A stretch of 64,000 nucleotides of DNA, taken from positions 682,001-746,000 of the forward strand of contig CP001623.1 of NCBI GenBank assembly GCA_000023185.1, written 5' to 3'. Position 1 is the first letter of the stretch. The number at the start of each line of letters is the position of its first letter. This DNA comes from Rhizobium leguminosarum bv. trifolii WSM1325. Its GTDB lineage: Bacteria; Pseudomonadota; Alphaproteobacteria; Rhizobiales; Rhizobiaceae. The notes under the pieces are model-generated. The model ran no database searches. It was not told the DNA's origin and saw only the letters and a list, made by a program, of their open reading frames with translations. Shown in pieces: positions 34,853 to 44,579 of this stretch. Made by a program: the position numbers and the translations under genes.

Positions 34853-35873
34853 GCTGTTTCTGGCCTATACGACTGAATTCGTGCTGTTTGCCGTCATCAT
34901 CGCAATGAGTGTTGTCCTCGCTTTTACGACCGACCGCTTCTTCACGCTCGGGAATGGGTTCGACCTGCTTAATATCAGCGCGGTCAACATCATCTTTGCC
35001 GTCGGCCTGCTCGTGGTGCTGATATCAGGCGGGATTGACATCTCCTTCGCCGTCGCCGCCTCGATCGTACAATATGTCACCGCACTTGCGCTCGAGAGGA
35101 TCGGCGGCGGTGGATGGCTATCCGGCTTCCTGATTGCGGCCGGCATCGGCATCGTGCTCGGCATGATCAACGCCTTCCTGATTCATCGCTTCCGCATCAT
35201 CTCGATCGTCGCGACGATTGCCACCTTCAACGTCTATTTCGGCCTGCTGATGTTCTTCACCAAGGGCGTGTCGATCTACAATCTGCCCGACTGGCTGACG
35301 AGCCGCGTCATTATCTACGAGCGCGAAATGGCCGATGGGAGCTGGGCTGAGATCACCTTGCCGGTTGTCGTCATGGCCGTCTGCACGCTCGCCACCTGGT
35401 TCTTCATTACCCGCACGACGACCGGACGGCAGCTCTATGCCTTCGGCGACAATCCGGAAGGCGCGCGCCGCTTCGGCATCAATATCGGCGCCATGCAGTT
35501 CATCGCCTTCGGCTGGCTTGGATTGATGGCAGGCATCGCCGGTCTCATGCAGGCGCATTATGCGCAGGAGGTCGTGCCGAACGCACTTTATGGCCGCGAG
35601 CTCGATGTCCTGGCCGCAGTGGTGCTCGGTGGGGCGCGGCTGGGCGGCGGCAAGGGCTCCGTGCTCGGTTGCGTGCTGGGCGTGCTGCTCGTCTCGATCA
35701 CCCAGAACGGCCTTAACCTAATGGGCGTCTCGCCCTTCGCCTTCAAGATGATCGTCGGCGCGATCATCCTCGTTGCGATCACCTTGTCGAGCGCCCGCAT
35801 CGGCAATCTGGTGCCGGTGTTTGCGACCCGCAAATCGACCGGTGACAGGACTGTAGACAGAGGAGAGAGCTGA
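34845..35873 (+). CDS. CUT2 ABC transporter permease 1
   Basis: A 342-residue BPD_transp_2 membrane protein with about 9-10 helices, the SGGIDISFAVAASIVQYV segment and the EAA-like loop FGDNPEGARRFGIN. It begins inside the end of the ATPase gene and ends by sharing one base with the next permease start (TGATG-type coupling), so the three are co-translated. Together with permease 2 it should form a heterodimer. Confidence 0.88.
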   Translation: MRKLFLAYTTEFVLFAVIIAMSVVLAFTTDRFFTLGNGFDLLNISAVNIIFAVGLLVVLISGGIDISFAVAASIVQYVTALALERIGGGGWLSGFLIAAGIGIVLGMINAFLIHRFRIISIVATIATFNVYFGLLMFFTKGVSIYNLPDWLTSRVIIYEREMADGSWAEITLPVVVMAVCTLATWFFITRTTTGRQLYAFGDNPEGARRFGINIGAMQFIAFGWLGLMAGIAGLMQAHYAQEVVPNALYGRELDVLAAVVLGGARLGGGKGSVLGCVLGVLLVSITQNGLNLMGVSPFAFKMIVGAIILVAITLSSARIGNLVPVFATRKSTGDRTVDRGES

Positions 35874-36859
35874 TGGACGCGCTCGCCGCCCGCTTCAACG
35901 CCGTCTTCGGGGCCGACATGGCCGGCCCCCTCGCCGCGCTGGCGGCGGTGCTTGTCGTCTTCGGCTTCGCCTCGCCGCATTTCCTGACGGGCGCGACCTT
36001 CGGATCGGTCGCCTTTCAGCTTCCCGAGCTTGGCGTCCTGACGCTCGCCATGCTGATGCCGATCCTCACCGGTGGCCTCAACCTTGCGATCACCTTCACC
36101 GCCAACATCGCCGGCCTGACGCTCGCCTGGACGCTGCAGGCCAATGGCGGCATCGATGCAGGCCCGGGCGCCTTTCTGCTCGGTTCGGCTCTGGCACTCG
36201 CCATCGGCGCGGCAAGCGGCCTGGTCATGGGCCTCGTCATCGCCTTTACCCGTGCCCATCCGATCCTCGTTTCGCTGTCGATGATGATCTTCCTGCGCGG
36301 CCTCGGCGAGTTTCTGACGCGCGGCGGCGATATCTCGGGCTTTCCCACCTTCGTCGCTCCGATCGGCCACGGCAGCATCCTCGGCATCCCCGTCCCGTTG
36401 TTGATCCTGATCGCCTGTGTGATCGCCAGCCACATCCTGCTCTCGCGCTCCAAGCTCGGCTTTTCCACCTATATGATCGGCTCCAATATCGAGTCTGCCC
36501 GCTATTCTGGCATCAACACCCGCAAGGTCCTGGTGCTGGTCTATATGCTTTCCGGCGTGATGGCTGCGGTTGCCGGCATTATTATGCTTGCGCGCTTCAA
36601 TTCGGTGCGCGTCGGCCACGGCGAGTCCTATCTGCTGATCACCGTGCTCGCCTGCTTTCTCGGCGGCATCAATCCCTTCGGCGGCTTCGGCCGCGTCCTG
36701 CCCGTCTTCGTGGCGCTCATCGTGCTGCAGCTCCTCTCTTCGGGGCTCAACCTGCTCGGCGCCAACCAGCATCTCACCACTGCCGTTTGGGGCATCCTGC
36801 TCATCGTCGTGATGGTGCTGCGCTGGCTCTCGGCCAAGTTCATCAAAATCGTCAAATAG
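35873..36859 (+). CDS. CUT2 ABC transporter permease 2
   Basis: A 328-residue permease with about 9 helices and the loops TGGLNLAITFTANIAGLTLA and GSNIESARYSGINTRKV. Its ATG at 35873 overlaps the preceding stop. It pairs with permease 1 in the importer. The epimerase gene starts 11 bp later. Confidence 0.88.
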   Translation: MDALAARFNAVFGADMAGPLAALAAVLVVFGFASPHFLTGATFGSVAFQLPELGVLTLAMLMPILTGGLNLAITFTANIAGLTLAWTLQANGGIDAGPGAFLLGSALALAIGAASGLVMGLVIAFTRAHPILVSLSMMIFLRGLGEFLTRGGDISGFPTFVAPIGHGSILGIPVPLLILIACVIASHILLSRSKLGFSTYMIGSNIESARYSGINTRKVLVLVYMLSGVMAAVAGIIMLARFNSVRVGHGESYLLITVLACFLGGINPFGGFGRVLPVFVALIVLQLLSSGLNLLGANQHLTTAVWGILLIVVMVLRWLSAKFIKIVK

Positions 36860-36870
36860 GAGATACGACA

Positions 36871-37719
36871 ATGGAAGGTTTCGGCGTTCACACCAGCATG
36901 TGGACCATGAACTGGGATCGCGCAGGCGCCGAAAAGGCAATCGCCGGAGCCGTGCACTACAAGATGGACTTCATCGAGATCGCGCTGCTCAACGCGCCGG
37001 CCGTCGATGCCAAACATACCCGCGACCTGCTTGAAAAGAACGAGCTGCGCGCCGTCTGCTCGCTCGGCCTGCCGGAGCACGCCTGGGCCTCCGTCCGCCC
37101 GGATGCGGCGATCGAGCACCTGAAGGTTGCTATCGAAAAGACTGCGGAAATGAACGCCGAGGCGCTCTCCGGAGTCATCTTCGGCGGCATCGGCGAGCGC
37201 ACCGGCCTGCCACCGACGCAAGGCGAATACGACAACATCGCCAAGGTGCTCGACGCAGCCGCAAAACACGCGAGGAAGTACGGCGTCCAGCTCGGCGTCG
37301 AGGCCGTGAACCGCTATGAGAACCACCTGATCAACTCGGCGCAGCAGGCCGTCGATATGGTGGAGCGTGTCGGCGCGGACAACGTCTTCGTTCACCTCGA
37401 CACCTACCATATGAATATCGAGGAGAAGGGTGCGGCAAACGGCATCCTGATCGCCCGCGACCACCTCAAGTATATCCATCTTTCCGAAAGCGACCGAGGC
37501 ACGCCGGGCTACGGCAATATTCCTTGGGATGCGATCTACGCCGCGCTCGCTGCGATCGGCTTCAAGGGCGGACTTGCGATGGAGAGCTTCATCAATATGC
37601 CGCCCGAGGTCGCCTATGGCCTGGCCGTCTGGCGCCCCGTCGCACGCGATATGGAAGAGGTCATGGACAAGGGCCTGCCATTCCTGCGCAACAAGGCGGA
37701 ACAATACGGTCTTATCTGA
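36871..37719 (+). CDS. ketose 3-epimerase (D-tagatose/D-psicose 3-epimerase family)
   Basis: A 282-residue TIM-barrel enzyme with the family's four metal ligands: E144 in GVEAVNRYE, D177 in VHLDTYHMN, H203 in YIHLSESDRG and E238 in AMESF. The set closely follows known D-tagatose/D-psicose 3-epimerases, which invert C3 of ketoses such as fructose, psicose or erythrulose-like sugars. ATG 36871 follows AGGAGATACGACA. Co-transcribed with the importer, it indicates that a ketose is an intermediate or substrate of this locus. Confidence 0.83.
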   Translation: MEGFGVHTSMWTMNWDRAGAEKAIAGAVHYKMDFIEIALLNAPAVDAKHTRDLLEKNELRAVCSLGLPEHAWASVRPDAAIEHLKVAIEKTAEMNAEALSGVIFGGIGERTGLPPTQGEYDNIAKVLDAAAKHARKYGVQLGVEAVNRYENHLINSAQQAVDMVERVGADNVFVHLDTYHMNIEEKGAANGILIARDHLKYIHLSESDRGTPGYGNIPWDAIYAALAAIGFKGGLAMESFINMPPEVAYGLAVWRPVARDMEEVMDKGLPFLRNKAEQYGLI

Positions 37720-38099
37720 CCCCAGTTGCCGGATGTCGCCCATTCGGTTGCATCAGCTTTAGATCGAGGCTGATGCTGGCCGTCTGCCATTGGTCACAAG
37801 CAGCAACCGTAGCGTCCACATGGGGCGTTTGGCTGAAGAGATCTCGCCATCGCTGGCAGAGGACCGTGTCGGCGGCCCGCCTCTTCAGCACATCCCCTGA
37901 ATATCACTTGGCCTCGGGCAGGCGAAATGACTGTCAAGAAATATCATACTGTTTGTGATATTGTTATTATTGCTTGTTACATTCTTTCTCCTATGCCATT
38001 TTGCCTATTAAAATAAGAGGCTTGAACGGCTCACGCCCGGGCTCTAGTTTCAAAGAGATGGCGGCGTTTCGATCGACCATCGATATGGGGGAATCTTGG
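37720..38099. other. intergenic region and probable promoter before the aldolase gene
   Basis: About 380 bp between the epimerase and aldolase genes. An inverted repeat AATATCA...TGATATT with an 8-bp spacer lies at about 37938-37960 in an AT-rich stretch that looks like a promoter/operator. No gene was recognised. The long gap suggests the aldolase has its own transcription start. Confidence 0.45.
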
Positions 38100-39164
38100 A
38101 TGGCACGCATTACGCTGAGGCAACTGCTCGACCATGCTGCGGAGGAAGGCTACGGCGTTCCCGCTTTCAACATCAACAACATGGAGCAGGCGCTCGCCAT
38201 CATGGAAGCCGCCGACGCGTGTCATGCGCCGGTTATCATGCAGGCGTCGCGCGGAGCCCGCGCCTACGCCCATGACATCATGCTGAAGCATATGATGGAT
38301 GCCGTCGTTGAAATCTATCCGCATATTCCGGTCTGCGTGCATCTCGATCACGGCAATGATCCCTCCAACTGCATGACGGCGATCCAGGCGGGCTTCACCT
38401 CGGTGATGATGGATGGTTCGCTGAAGGCCGACGCCAAGACGCCCGCCGACTGGGCCTATAATGTCGGCGTCACCAAGATGGTGACCGATATGGCGCATTT
38501 CGGCGGCATCTCGGTGGAAGGCGAACTCGGCGTTCTCGGTTCTCTCGAGACCGGCATGGGCGAGGCCGAGGACGGCCACGGCGCCGAGGGCAAGCTTTCG
38601 CACGACCAGCTGCTGACCGATCCAGACGAAGCCGTGAAGTTCGTGCGTGAAACCAAGGTTGATGCGCTTGCCATCGCGATGGGCACATCGCATGGCGCCT
38701 ACAAGTTCACCCGCAAGCCGGACGGTTCGGTGCTGGCGATGAACGTCATCGAAGAAATTCACCGTAAGCTCCCGAACACGCATCTTGTCATGCATGGCTC
38801 GTCCTCGGTCCCGATCGAGCTGCAGGAGATCATCAACAAGTATGGCGGCCAGATGAAGCCGACATGGGGAGTGCCGGTCGAGGAAATCCAGCGCGGCATC
38901 AAGAATGGCGTGCGCAAGGTCAATATCGACACCGATGGCAGAATGGCGATGACCGGTCAGATCCGCCGCGTGCTGCAGGAAGACCCAAGCGAGTTCGACC
39001 CGCGCAAATATCTGAAGCCGGCAATGACGGCGCTGACCAAGCTCTGCAAGGAGCGGTTCGAACAGTTCGGCACTGCCGGCATGGCGGGCCGCATCACGCC
39101 GCTTCCCGTTTCGGAAATGGCGAAGCGTTATAAATCCGGTTCCCTCGATCCGGCTTTCTCTTGA
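38100..39164 (+). CDS. fba: class II fructose-bisphosphate aldolase
   Basis: The 354-residue protein has zinc-site residues H81, D83 and H84 in [31 protein letters not shown] and HGSSSVP, plus the KVNIDTD substrate-phosphate segment. It matches the CbbA/FbaA Calvin-type class II aldolase of alphaproteobacteria, which splits ketose bisphosphates into DHAP and an aldehyde phosphate. ATG 38100 follows GGGGGA. In this locus it could be the aldolase of a polyol pathway or simply an extra Fba. It converges on the GlpD-like gene with 7 bp between. Confidence 0.88.
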   Translation: MARITLRQLLDHAAEEGYGVPAFNINNMEQALAIMEAADACHAPVIMQASRGARAYAHDIMLKHMMDAVVEIYPHIPVCVHLDHGNDPSNCMTAIQAGFTSVMMDGSLKADAKTPADWAYNVGVTKMVTDMAHFGGISVEGELGVLGSLETGMGEAEDGHGAEGKLSHDQLLTDPDEAVKFVRETKVDALAIAMGTSHGAYKFTRKPDGSVLAMNVIEEIHRKLPNTHLVMHGSSSVPIELQEIINKYGGQMKPTWGVPVEEIQRGIKNGVRKVNIDTDGRMAMTGQIRRVLQEDPSEFDPRKYLKPAMTALTKLCKERFEQFGTAGMAGRITPLPVSEMAKRYKSGSLDPAFS

Positions 39165-39171
39165 AACTGGG

Positions 39172-40917
39172 TTAGCCTGAGGCCGGGCGGGGTGCCTTTT
39201 CCGGCTCGGCGGCCGCAGGCTTGCCCGTCAGCGTTTGGCCGTGGAAACGGCTCAGCTGGCTGACAACCTCCTGGATTTCGCTTGCCGTGCGTTCGCCGTC
39301 CCAGCCCAGCGCTGCCTCGACAACGCCGGCGATTTCCCGCAAGCCTTCCAGCGTCAACCGACCCTGGATCGCAAGCGTCGTGCGGCGCATCACGATGTCC
39401 GACAGGTGGATAACGAGTTCATTCCGGGCGATCCAGTCGATCTCGCGGAGGCTGTAATGCGGCGCACCCGTCAGGCGCTGTTCGTCGGAATAGCTTGAAG
39501 GGGAAGAAAGCAGGGCCGTTGCCGTCGTGCCGTAGCGGCCGAGCAGTTCGTCGGCTCGCTCGGCAACAACAGCGCCGCGCGCCGCGGCATCGTTGATCCA
39601 GGCGTGACGCTGCTCAGCATCCGCCGGAAAGGCCTTACCGCCGCCGATCGCCAGATAGCGTGTCGAATGGCTGCGGCGGCGCTGTAGCCGGGCGAGAACG
39701 GTGTCGGCGACCTCTTCCGCAAATCCGCGGAACGTCGTCCACTTGCCGCCGACCAGTGAAACGATCGGAAACGGTCTGCCGCTTTCTGGCTCCTTTACCG
39801 GCGCGGAGTGATCGCGGCTGATCAGCCCCGGTGCTGTCGCATCCGATGCCGGCAGCGGGCGGATGCCGCTATAGCTGTAAACGATCTGATCGCGATCGAA
39901 GCGAAGCGTCGGCAGCAGCGAGCGGATGCTTTCGAGGAAATACTCCGTTTCCGGCTCCTCGCAGGAGACATTGTCCGGATCACCGGCCGGAATGTCGGTC
40001 GACCCGACCAGTGCCAGCCCGAGATAGTCGTAGACCAGGCAAATGCGGCCGTCGTCGGCCTCGAAATAGATCATATGGCCGTTGAGGCTTCGCACCAATT
40101 CGGGATGGTTAAGCAGGATATGGGAACCCTTGGTGCCGCCGATCAGCCGCGATGGAGCGCCGAGCAAAGTGTTGACCTGATCGATCCAGGGACCTGCCGC
40201 ATTGACGACCAGCTTGGGAGCGACGCTGAACTCGCGACCATCGGGCTGACGGAAGGTCAAACGCCCTTCTGAAACGGCAGCCAGTGTCGCGAAATTTGCC
40301 GTGAGGCTTCTCGCGTTCGCGTCGAGACCATCACGCACGAGCTCATAGACGAGCCGCTCCGGCCTGCTGATTTTGGCGTCGTAATAGATGCCGCCGGCGA
40401 CGATGGCGGGGGTAATATGCGGCATTTCTCTGCGCGCCTGTTTCTTCAGGATCAGCCGGTGGCGCGGCATGACCTGATCGCGCGAACCGAAGAAGTCGTA
40501 GAGCCGAAGCCCGATCTTGATGAGAACCGCACCACGGCTGCGTGGCGCCGTCTTCGACCCAAAGAGCGTCCGGATCGCTGCCCAGATGCCGCGGGTCCAG
40601 GAAAAGACCGGAATGAAGGTCGGCAGCGGCTCGACGCAATGCGGCGCGTTCTTGAGCAGGAGGTTGCGCTCAAGCGTCGACTGCGCAACCAGTCCGAACT
40701 CACCCGTTTCCAGATATTTCAGGCCGCCGTGAATAAGCCGCGATGGTGTGGCGCTCGTGCCGGAGCCAAAGTCGGCCTTGTCGACGATCAGGCAATTGAC
40801 ACCCTGTAGTGAGAGGTCGCGGAACAGGCCGGCACCGTTGATGCCCGCCCCGATGATCAAAACGTCGATATCGTTCTCGCCGAGATTCGAGAAGCGCTGC
40901 TGCAAATCGGAGGTCAT
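39172..40917 (-). CDS. GlpD-family FAD-dependent polyol-phosphate dehydrogenase
   Basis: The 581-residue protein has the FAD motif VLIIGAGINGAGLFRDLSLQ and DKADFGSGTSATPSRLIHGG, then the GlpD sequence RLIHGGLKYLETGEF. Later come the C-terminal VGGKWTTFRGFAEEVADTVL and a DAO-C-like domain. GlpD-type enzymes oxidise sn-glycerol-3-phosphate or related polyol phosphates and pass electrons to quinone. ATG 40917 has AGGA eight bases before it; an ATG at 40923 is too close to that site. The gene follows an FGGY kinase and DeoR gene, implying polyol to polyol-phosphate to ketose-phosphate. It is clearly different from the EryB homologue at 50250. Confidence 0.85.
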   Translation of the reverse strand: MTSDLQQRFSNLGENDIDVLIIGAGINGAGLFRDLSLQGVNCLIVDKADFGSGTSATPSRLIHGGLKYLETGEFGLVAQSTLERNLLLKNAPHCVEPLPTFIPVFSWTRGIWAAIRTLFGSKTAPRSRGAVLIKIGLRLYDFFGSRDQVMPRHRLILKKQARREMPHITPAIVAGGIYYDAKISRPERLVYELVRDGLDANARSLTANFATLAAVSEGRLTFRQPDGREFSVAPKLVVNAAGPWIDQVNTLLGAPSRLIGGTKGSHILLNHPELVRSLNGHMIYFEADDGRICLVYDYLGLALVGSTDIPAGDPDNVSCEEPETEYFLESIRSLLPTLRFDRDQIVYSYSGIRPLPASDATAPGLISRDHSAPVKEPESGRPFPIVSLVGGKWTTFRGFAEEVADTVLARLQRRRSHSTRYLAIGGGKAFPADAEQRHAWINDAAARGAVVAERADELLGRYGTTATALLSSPSSYSDEQRLTGAPHYSLREIDWIARNELVIHLSDIVMRRTTLAIQGRLTLEGLREIAGVVEAALGWDGERTASEIQEVVSQLSRFHGQTLTGKPAAAEPEKAPRPASG

Positions 40918-40960
40918 GCTCATCGTCCTAAATCGCCCGCCGCAGCAGGCATCTATCTTT

Positions 40961-42490
40961 TCAGTTTGCCGATTGCTCCGGCGCAAGCGCGGCAATCCTA
41001 GGCCAAAGGGGGACCATCGCGTCGGCAATGTCGCGGAACACCTGATAACGCTTTTCATAATCCGCGCTGCGCACTGCATCCGGCCGGCAAGTCTTCGCGA
41101 TGGAGGCGGTGTCGCGCGGATCGCTCTGCGGATCGGCAAAGATACCCACGCCCGAGCCGGCACAAAGCGCAGCACCCCAGGCGGCCGCCTCATCCGTCTC
41201 GGTTACCGTCACTGGCATGCCAAGCACATCGGCAAACATCTGCACGACGGCAGGATTGCGCGAGACGCCCCCGGCGAGCCGCACCTGATCGAAGGCAAAG
41301 CCGTCGCGAAGCGCATCGACATGGATGCGATGATTGAAAGCGATGCCTTCAAGCACGGCGCGCAGCATGTCGCCGCGGTCGTGCCATCCACCGAGCCCGA
41401 AGAAACCGGCGCTGGCGGCTGCGCCATAAGGCGAGCCGAACAGATAGGGATGGAAGAGCGCCGTCGAGGGGCGCTCGAAGGCGGCGTCGATCTCGGGCGC
41501 CAGCAGGGCGTGGATCGAGTTGCCTTGGACCTCGCCATTCGTTCGCTCGGCAGCGCAGAGCGTATCCAGAAACCAGTCGTAATTGGCTGTCGATGCCGGG
41601 GAGATCGACATGCTGTTCCAGATCCCGGGCGCAATCCCGTTGCGGCAGAACCAGCGCCGATCGACACGCGGTTCCGACGAAAGCGTCTCGTTGATCGAAT
41701 AGGTCCCGGCAATGACCGCGACAACGCCCTTGGCATAGCCCCCTGCCCCGAGCGCCGAGGCGGTGACATCGTGCAGACCGGCAACGACAGGCGTCCCTTC
41801 GGCAAGGCCCGTCAGCTGCGCGGCTTCACGGGTCACGCGTCCGACCATCTGGTCGGAGCGCGAGGCTGGTGGCAGGGCGTGGACGAGATCCTGCAATCCA
41901 AACAGCCGCAGGGCGTCCTCACTGTAGTTCTGCGTTTTGACATTGGTGAAGGAGGTGCTGGCTTCGGTGCGGTCCGTACCGATGATCCCGGTCAGGCAGA
42001 ACCGCAGCCAGTCCTTGCAGCTGCAGAAATGGCCAATGCGCTTGTAGCGCTCAGGCTCCATGTCGCGGATCCAGGCAAGCAAGGCCGATGGAGCGGAGAC
42101 ATGCGGGATCTGCCCGGTCAGCTCAATCGCCAGGTCGGCGACATCGCTCTGCGTCCACCGGTCGACGATCGCCCCTGCCCGGCTGTCCAGCGAAAGAATG
42201 GCCCGGCCGAGCGGCTTTTGGGCGTGATCGAGCAGGTAGATGCCGTCTCCATGTGCGGTAGCGGCAATGCCCTCTATGTCGCTTGCCGGTCGCCCGCTGA
42301 GCGAAATCGCTTCGCGGATGGCATCGGCCGTCGCGTTCCACAATTCATCCATGTTACGCTCGATATGGCGGGCCTTCGGAATGAACTGCGTGACGCGGCG
42401 CCGGGCGGCTGCAAGCGGCGTGCCGTCGATATCGAAGATGACCGCCTTGGTGACTGTCAAACCACTATCGATCCCGAGCAGTGTCGGCAT
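40961..42490 (-). CDS. FGGY-family carbohydrate kinase
   Basis: A 509-residue two-domain kinase with phosphate-binding motifs LLGIDSGLTVTKAVIFDIDG and TAHGDGIYLLDHAQKPLGRA, the FGGY signature region around VRLAGGVSRNPAVVQMFADV and TETDEAAAWGAALCAG. It probably phosphorylates the sugar or polyol brought in by the nearby CUT2 importer. It is distinct from the EryA homologue at 48643. ATG 42490 has GAGGTAAATTTAA upstream; the GlpD-like gene begins 43 bp after its stop. Confidence 0.85.
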   Translation of the reverse strand: MPTLLGIDSGLTVTKAVIFDIDGTPLAAARRRVTQFIPKARHIERNMDELWNATADAIREAISLSGRPASDIEGIAATAHGDGIYLLDHAQKPLGRAILSLDSRAGAIVDRWTQSDVADLAIELTGQIPHVSAPSALLAWIRDMEPERYKRIGHFCSCKDWLRFCLTGIIGTDRTEASTSFTNVKTQNYSEDALRLFGLQDLVHALPPASRSDQMVGRVTREAAQLTGLAEGTPVVAGLHDVTASALGAGGYAKGVVAVIAGTYSINETLSSEPRVDRRWFCRNGIAPGIWNSMSISPASTANYDWFLDTLCAAERTNGEVQGNSIHALLAPEIDAAFERPSTALFHPYLFGSPYGAAASAGFFGLGGWHDRGDMLRAVLEGIAFNHRIHVDALRDGFAFDQVRLAGGVSRNPAVVQMFADVLGMPVTVTETDEAAAWGAALCAGSGVGIFADPQSDPRDTASIAKTCRPDAVRSADYEKRYQVFRDIADAMVPLWPRIAALAPEQSAN

Positions 42491-42527
42491 TTAAATTTAC
42501 CTCACGAGGAGCAACGGGCCGGCGCCG

Positions 42528-43370
42528 TCAGGAGCGCCCTCCGGCGCCCTTGGCGATGACCACGTTGATATCTCTGGACCGCATGCGGTCGATGTGCACC
42601 GGCTGGGTCTTGTCGTCGACGATAACGACGTCGAACTCATCCAGTGCTGCGAAACTGTGGAGCGCACGCCGTTCGAACTTGGTATGATCGGCAAGCAGGA
42701 TGCGCTTTACGGAGCAGTCGAACATGGCGCGCTTGGTATCGACTGTCTCGGGAGACTGGTGCAGCACCGTGCCATCGCTGATCGCCGACATCGAGATGAA
42801 TGCGACATCTGCCCTGAGAGCCTTGATCTCGTTGATGGTCATGCGACCCATGAAGGCATTGCACCAATTGTAATATTGGCCGCCGAGGGCGAGCAGCGTC
42901 ACGTCGTGCAGGCCCGTCAGCGCATTCATCAGGGTCAGGGAATTGGTAATTGCGGTGACCGGTACCTTCGAAGGCAAATGCGCCGCCATCTGAAGTACCG
43001 TGGTCGAGTCATCGAAAAAGATCGCCTGTCCCGGTTCGACGAATTGCATTGCCGCCTCGGCGATCAGCTTCTTTTCCGCCGACTGGCGGTTGGAGCGGTA
43101 GACGTCGCTGGATTCGATGAGATTGGTCGCCGCCGCAGTGACGATGCCGCGTGTCTTCCTGAAGAGGCCGCGGCTGACGAGTTCATCGACATCGCGGTGA
43201 GCCGTCATCAGGCTGATCCCAAAGCGGTCGGTCAGGTCTTCAATCCGCATCGAGCCTTCACCCATCACGGCTTCTGCAATCATGCGGCGGCGCGCAATCT
43301 GGCGCGTCTGCCGGCTGTCGCTGGTGAGCTGGTCCAACAGATCGTCGTCCCGGCTGGTCTTCTGTGTCAC
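42528..43370 (-). CDS. DeoR family transcriptional regulator
   Basis: A 280-residue DeoR-type repressor: N-terminal HTH (IARRRMIAEAVMGEGSMRIE, DLTDRFGISLMTAHRDVDEL), then the sugar-phosphate-sensing domain (IFFDDSTTVLQMAAHL, ITNSLTLMNAL, LALGGQYYNWCNAFMG). The GTG at 43370 follows AGGGGTGACCC. It precedes the kinase and GlpD-like genes on the same strand, so it is likely their repressor, responding to a phosphorylated intermediate. A terminator separates it from the ery importer operon upstream. Confidence 0.86.
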   Translation of the reverse strand: MTQKTSRDDDLLDQLTSDSRQTRQIARRRMIAEAVMGEGSMRIEDLTDRFGISLMTAHRDVDELVSRGLFRKTRGIVTAAATNLIESSDVYRSNRQSAEKKLIAEAAMQFVEPGQAIFFDDSTTVLQMAAHLPSKVPVTAITNSLTLMNALTGLHDVTLLALGGQYYNWCNAFMGRMTINEIKALRADVAFISMSAISDGTVLHQSPETVDTKRAMFDCSVKRILLADHTKFERRALHSFAALDEFDVVIVDDKTQPVHIDRMRSRDINVVIAKGAGGRS

Positions 43371-43492
43371 GGGTCACCCCTGTCGCTGAATAATGGATCC
43401 CAGCTTCGTACAGCGATTGCCGCGCCAAGGCAAAAAGGCGAAACACAACTGGCGGTTGGACCGCCGGCCATAGCTTCGAGCATGAAAATGAG

Positions 43493-43514
43493 GGCGCTCT
43501 TGCGAGCGCCCTTT
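43493..43514 (-). terminator. terminator after the eryG-type binding-protein gene
   Basis: Arms GGGCGCTC (43494-43501) and GAGCGCCC (43506-43513) with a 4-nt loop, extended by an A-T pair. In minus-strand direction a CATTTTCA tail follows. It sits 7 bp after the gene stop and should end the importer operon. Confidence 0.7.
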
Positions 43515-43520
43515 ACCGTT

Positions 43521-44468
43521 TTACTGCGACAGGACGAACGGGCCAGTGTATTTGTCGATGTTGTCCTTGGTGATCAACAGGCAATCGAAGAGCTGCTTCT
43601 CGCTCTTGGCACCCGTGTTACCCGTCTTGATCAGATTGTCGGCCTGCTTGACCGCTTCTTCGGAAAAGACGGCAACCGGTTGGAGGACGGTGTATTGGAG
43701 TTCGCCCGCCTTGATGGCAGCAACGGCATCCGGTGAACCGTCGAAGCCGCCGACCTTCACATTGGCGAGCTTGCCGGCTTCCTTGAGTGCGGCAATCGCA
43801 CCAAGCGCCATTTCGTCATTGCCCGAGATGACGCCGACGATATCCGGGTTGGCCTGCAGCATGGACTGCATCTTGTTGTGGCCCTGGGTGCGGTCCCAGT
43901 TGGCAACTTCCTTGGCGACCTTCTTCAGATCCGGATACTGCGAAAGGACAGTCTCGTAGCCATTCGACCGCGTTGCCGCGTTGTTGTCGGACGGAGCGCC
44001 GAAGAGTTCGGCATAGTTGCCCTTGTCGCCGATTGCTTCGACCCATTGCTGTGCGCCGAGGGCGGCGCCCTGTGCGTTGTTGGAAACAAGCTGCGCCTTG
44101 GCCAGGCCTTCCTGGTTGATTTCGGCGTTGACGAGGATGACCGGGATGCCGGCAGCAACGGCCTTCTTGACCGCACCGACAGAACCGTCGGCGTTTGCCG
44201 GGTCGAGGATAATCGCCACCGACTTGTTGGTGATCGCCGTATCGATCAGGTTGCTTTCGGTATTGGTGTCACCCTTGTGGGCGTTGACCGAGGCCGTATA
44301 GCCGAGCTTCTCGGCGGTTGCCTTGGCGACATTGCCTTCCGTCAGCCAATAGGGATTCGACGGATCGTTGACGATGATCGTCATCATGCCCGCTGCCCAA
44401 GCCGAGCTTGCCAGAAGCGGTGCTACGGCCGCGGCGGCCAGAAGTATGCGCATGCCTTTCTTAAACAT
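43521..44468 (-). CDS. eryG: erythritol ABC transporter substrate-binding protein
   Basis: A 315-residue secreted binding protein: signal peptide (MFKKGMRILLAAAAVAPLLA, cleavage near AWA), then the RbsB fold (IIVNDPSNPYWLTEGNVAKA, VAIILDPANADGSVGAVKKA). It is the last gene of the importer operon divergent from eryABCD, matching EryG of R. leguminosarum in order. It captures erythritol in the periplasm. Ribose or other polyols are alternatives only if the location is ignored. Confidence 0.85.
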   Translation of the reverse strand: MFKKGMRILLAAAAVAPLLASSAWAAGMMTIIVNDPSNPYWLTEGNVAKATAEKLGYTASVNAHKGDTNTESNLIDTAITNKSVAIILDPANADGSVGAVKKAVAAGIPVILVNAEINQEGLAKAQLVSNNAQGAALGAQQWVEAIGDKGNYAELFGAPSDNNAATRSNGYETVLSQYPDLKKVAKEVANWDRTQGHNKMQSMLQANPDIVGVISGNDEMALGAIAALKEAGKLANVKVGGFDGSPDAVAAIKAGELQYTVLQPVAVFSEEAVKQADNLIKTGNTGAKSEKQLFDCLLITKDNIDKYTGPFVLSQ

Positions 44469-44579
44469 AGTCTCTCTCCCATTCGTGAGCTCAGTTATTG
44501 CCGGTGATCCGGCGTTGCTTTCCCCAATCGGCTTTCTGGACTCCAGGCTGCCGTCGTGGATAAGTTTCGGTCGCAGCCG

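Noticed and set aside
40748..42559. 603-codon plus-strand open frame antisense to the FGGY kinase
   Set aside because: The kinase frame has the full set of conserved motifs and a ribosome-binding site; the antisense frame is a composition artefact.
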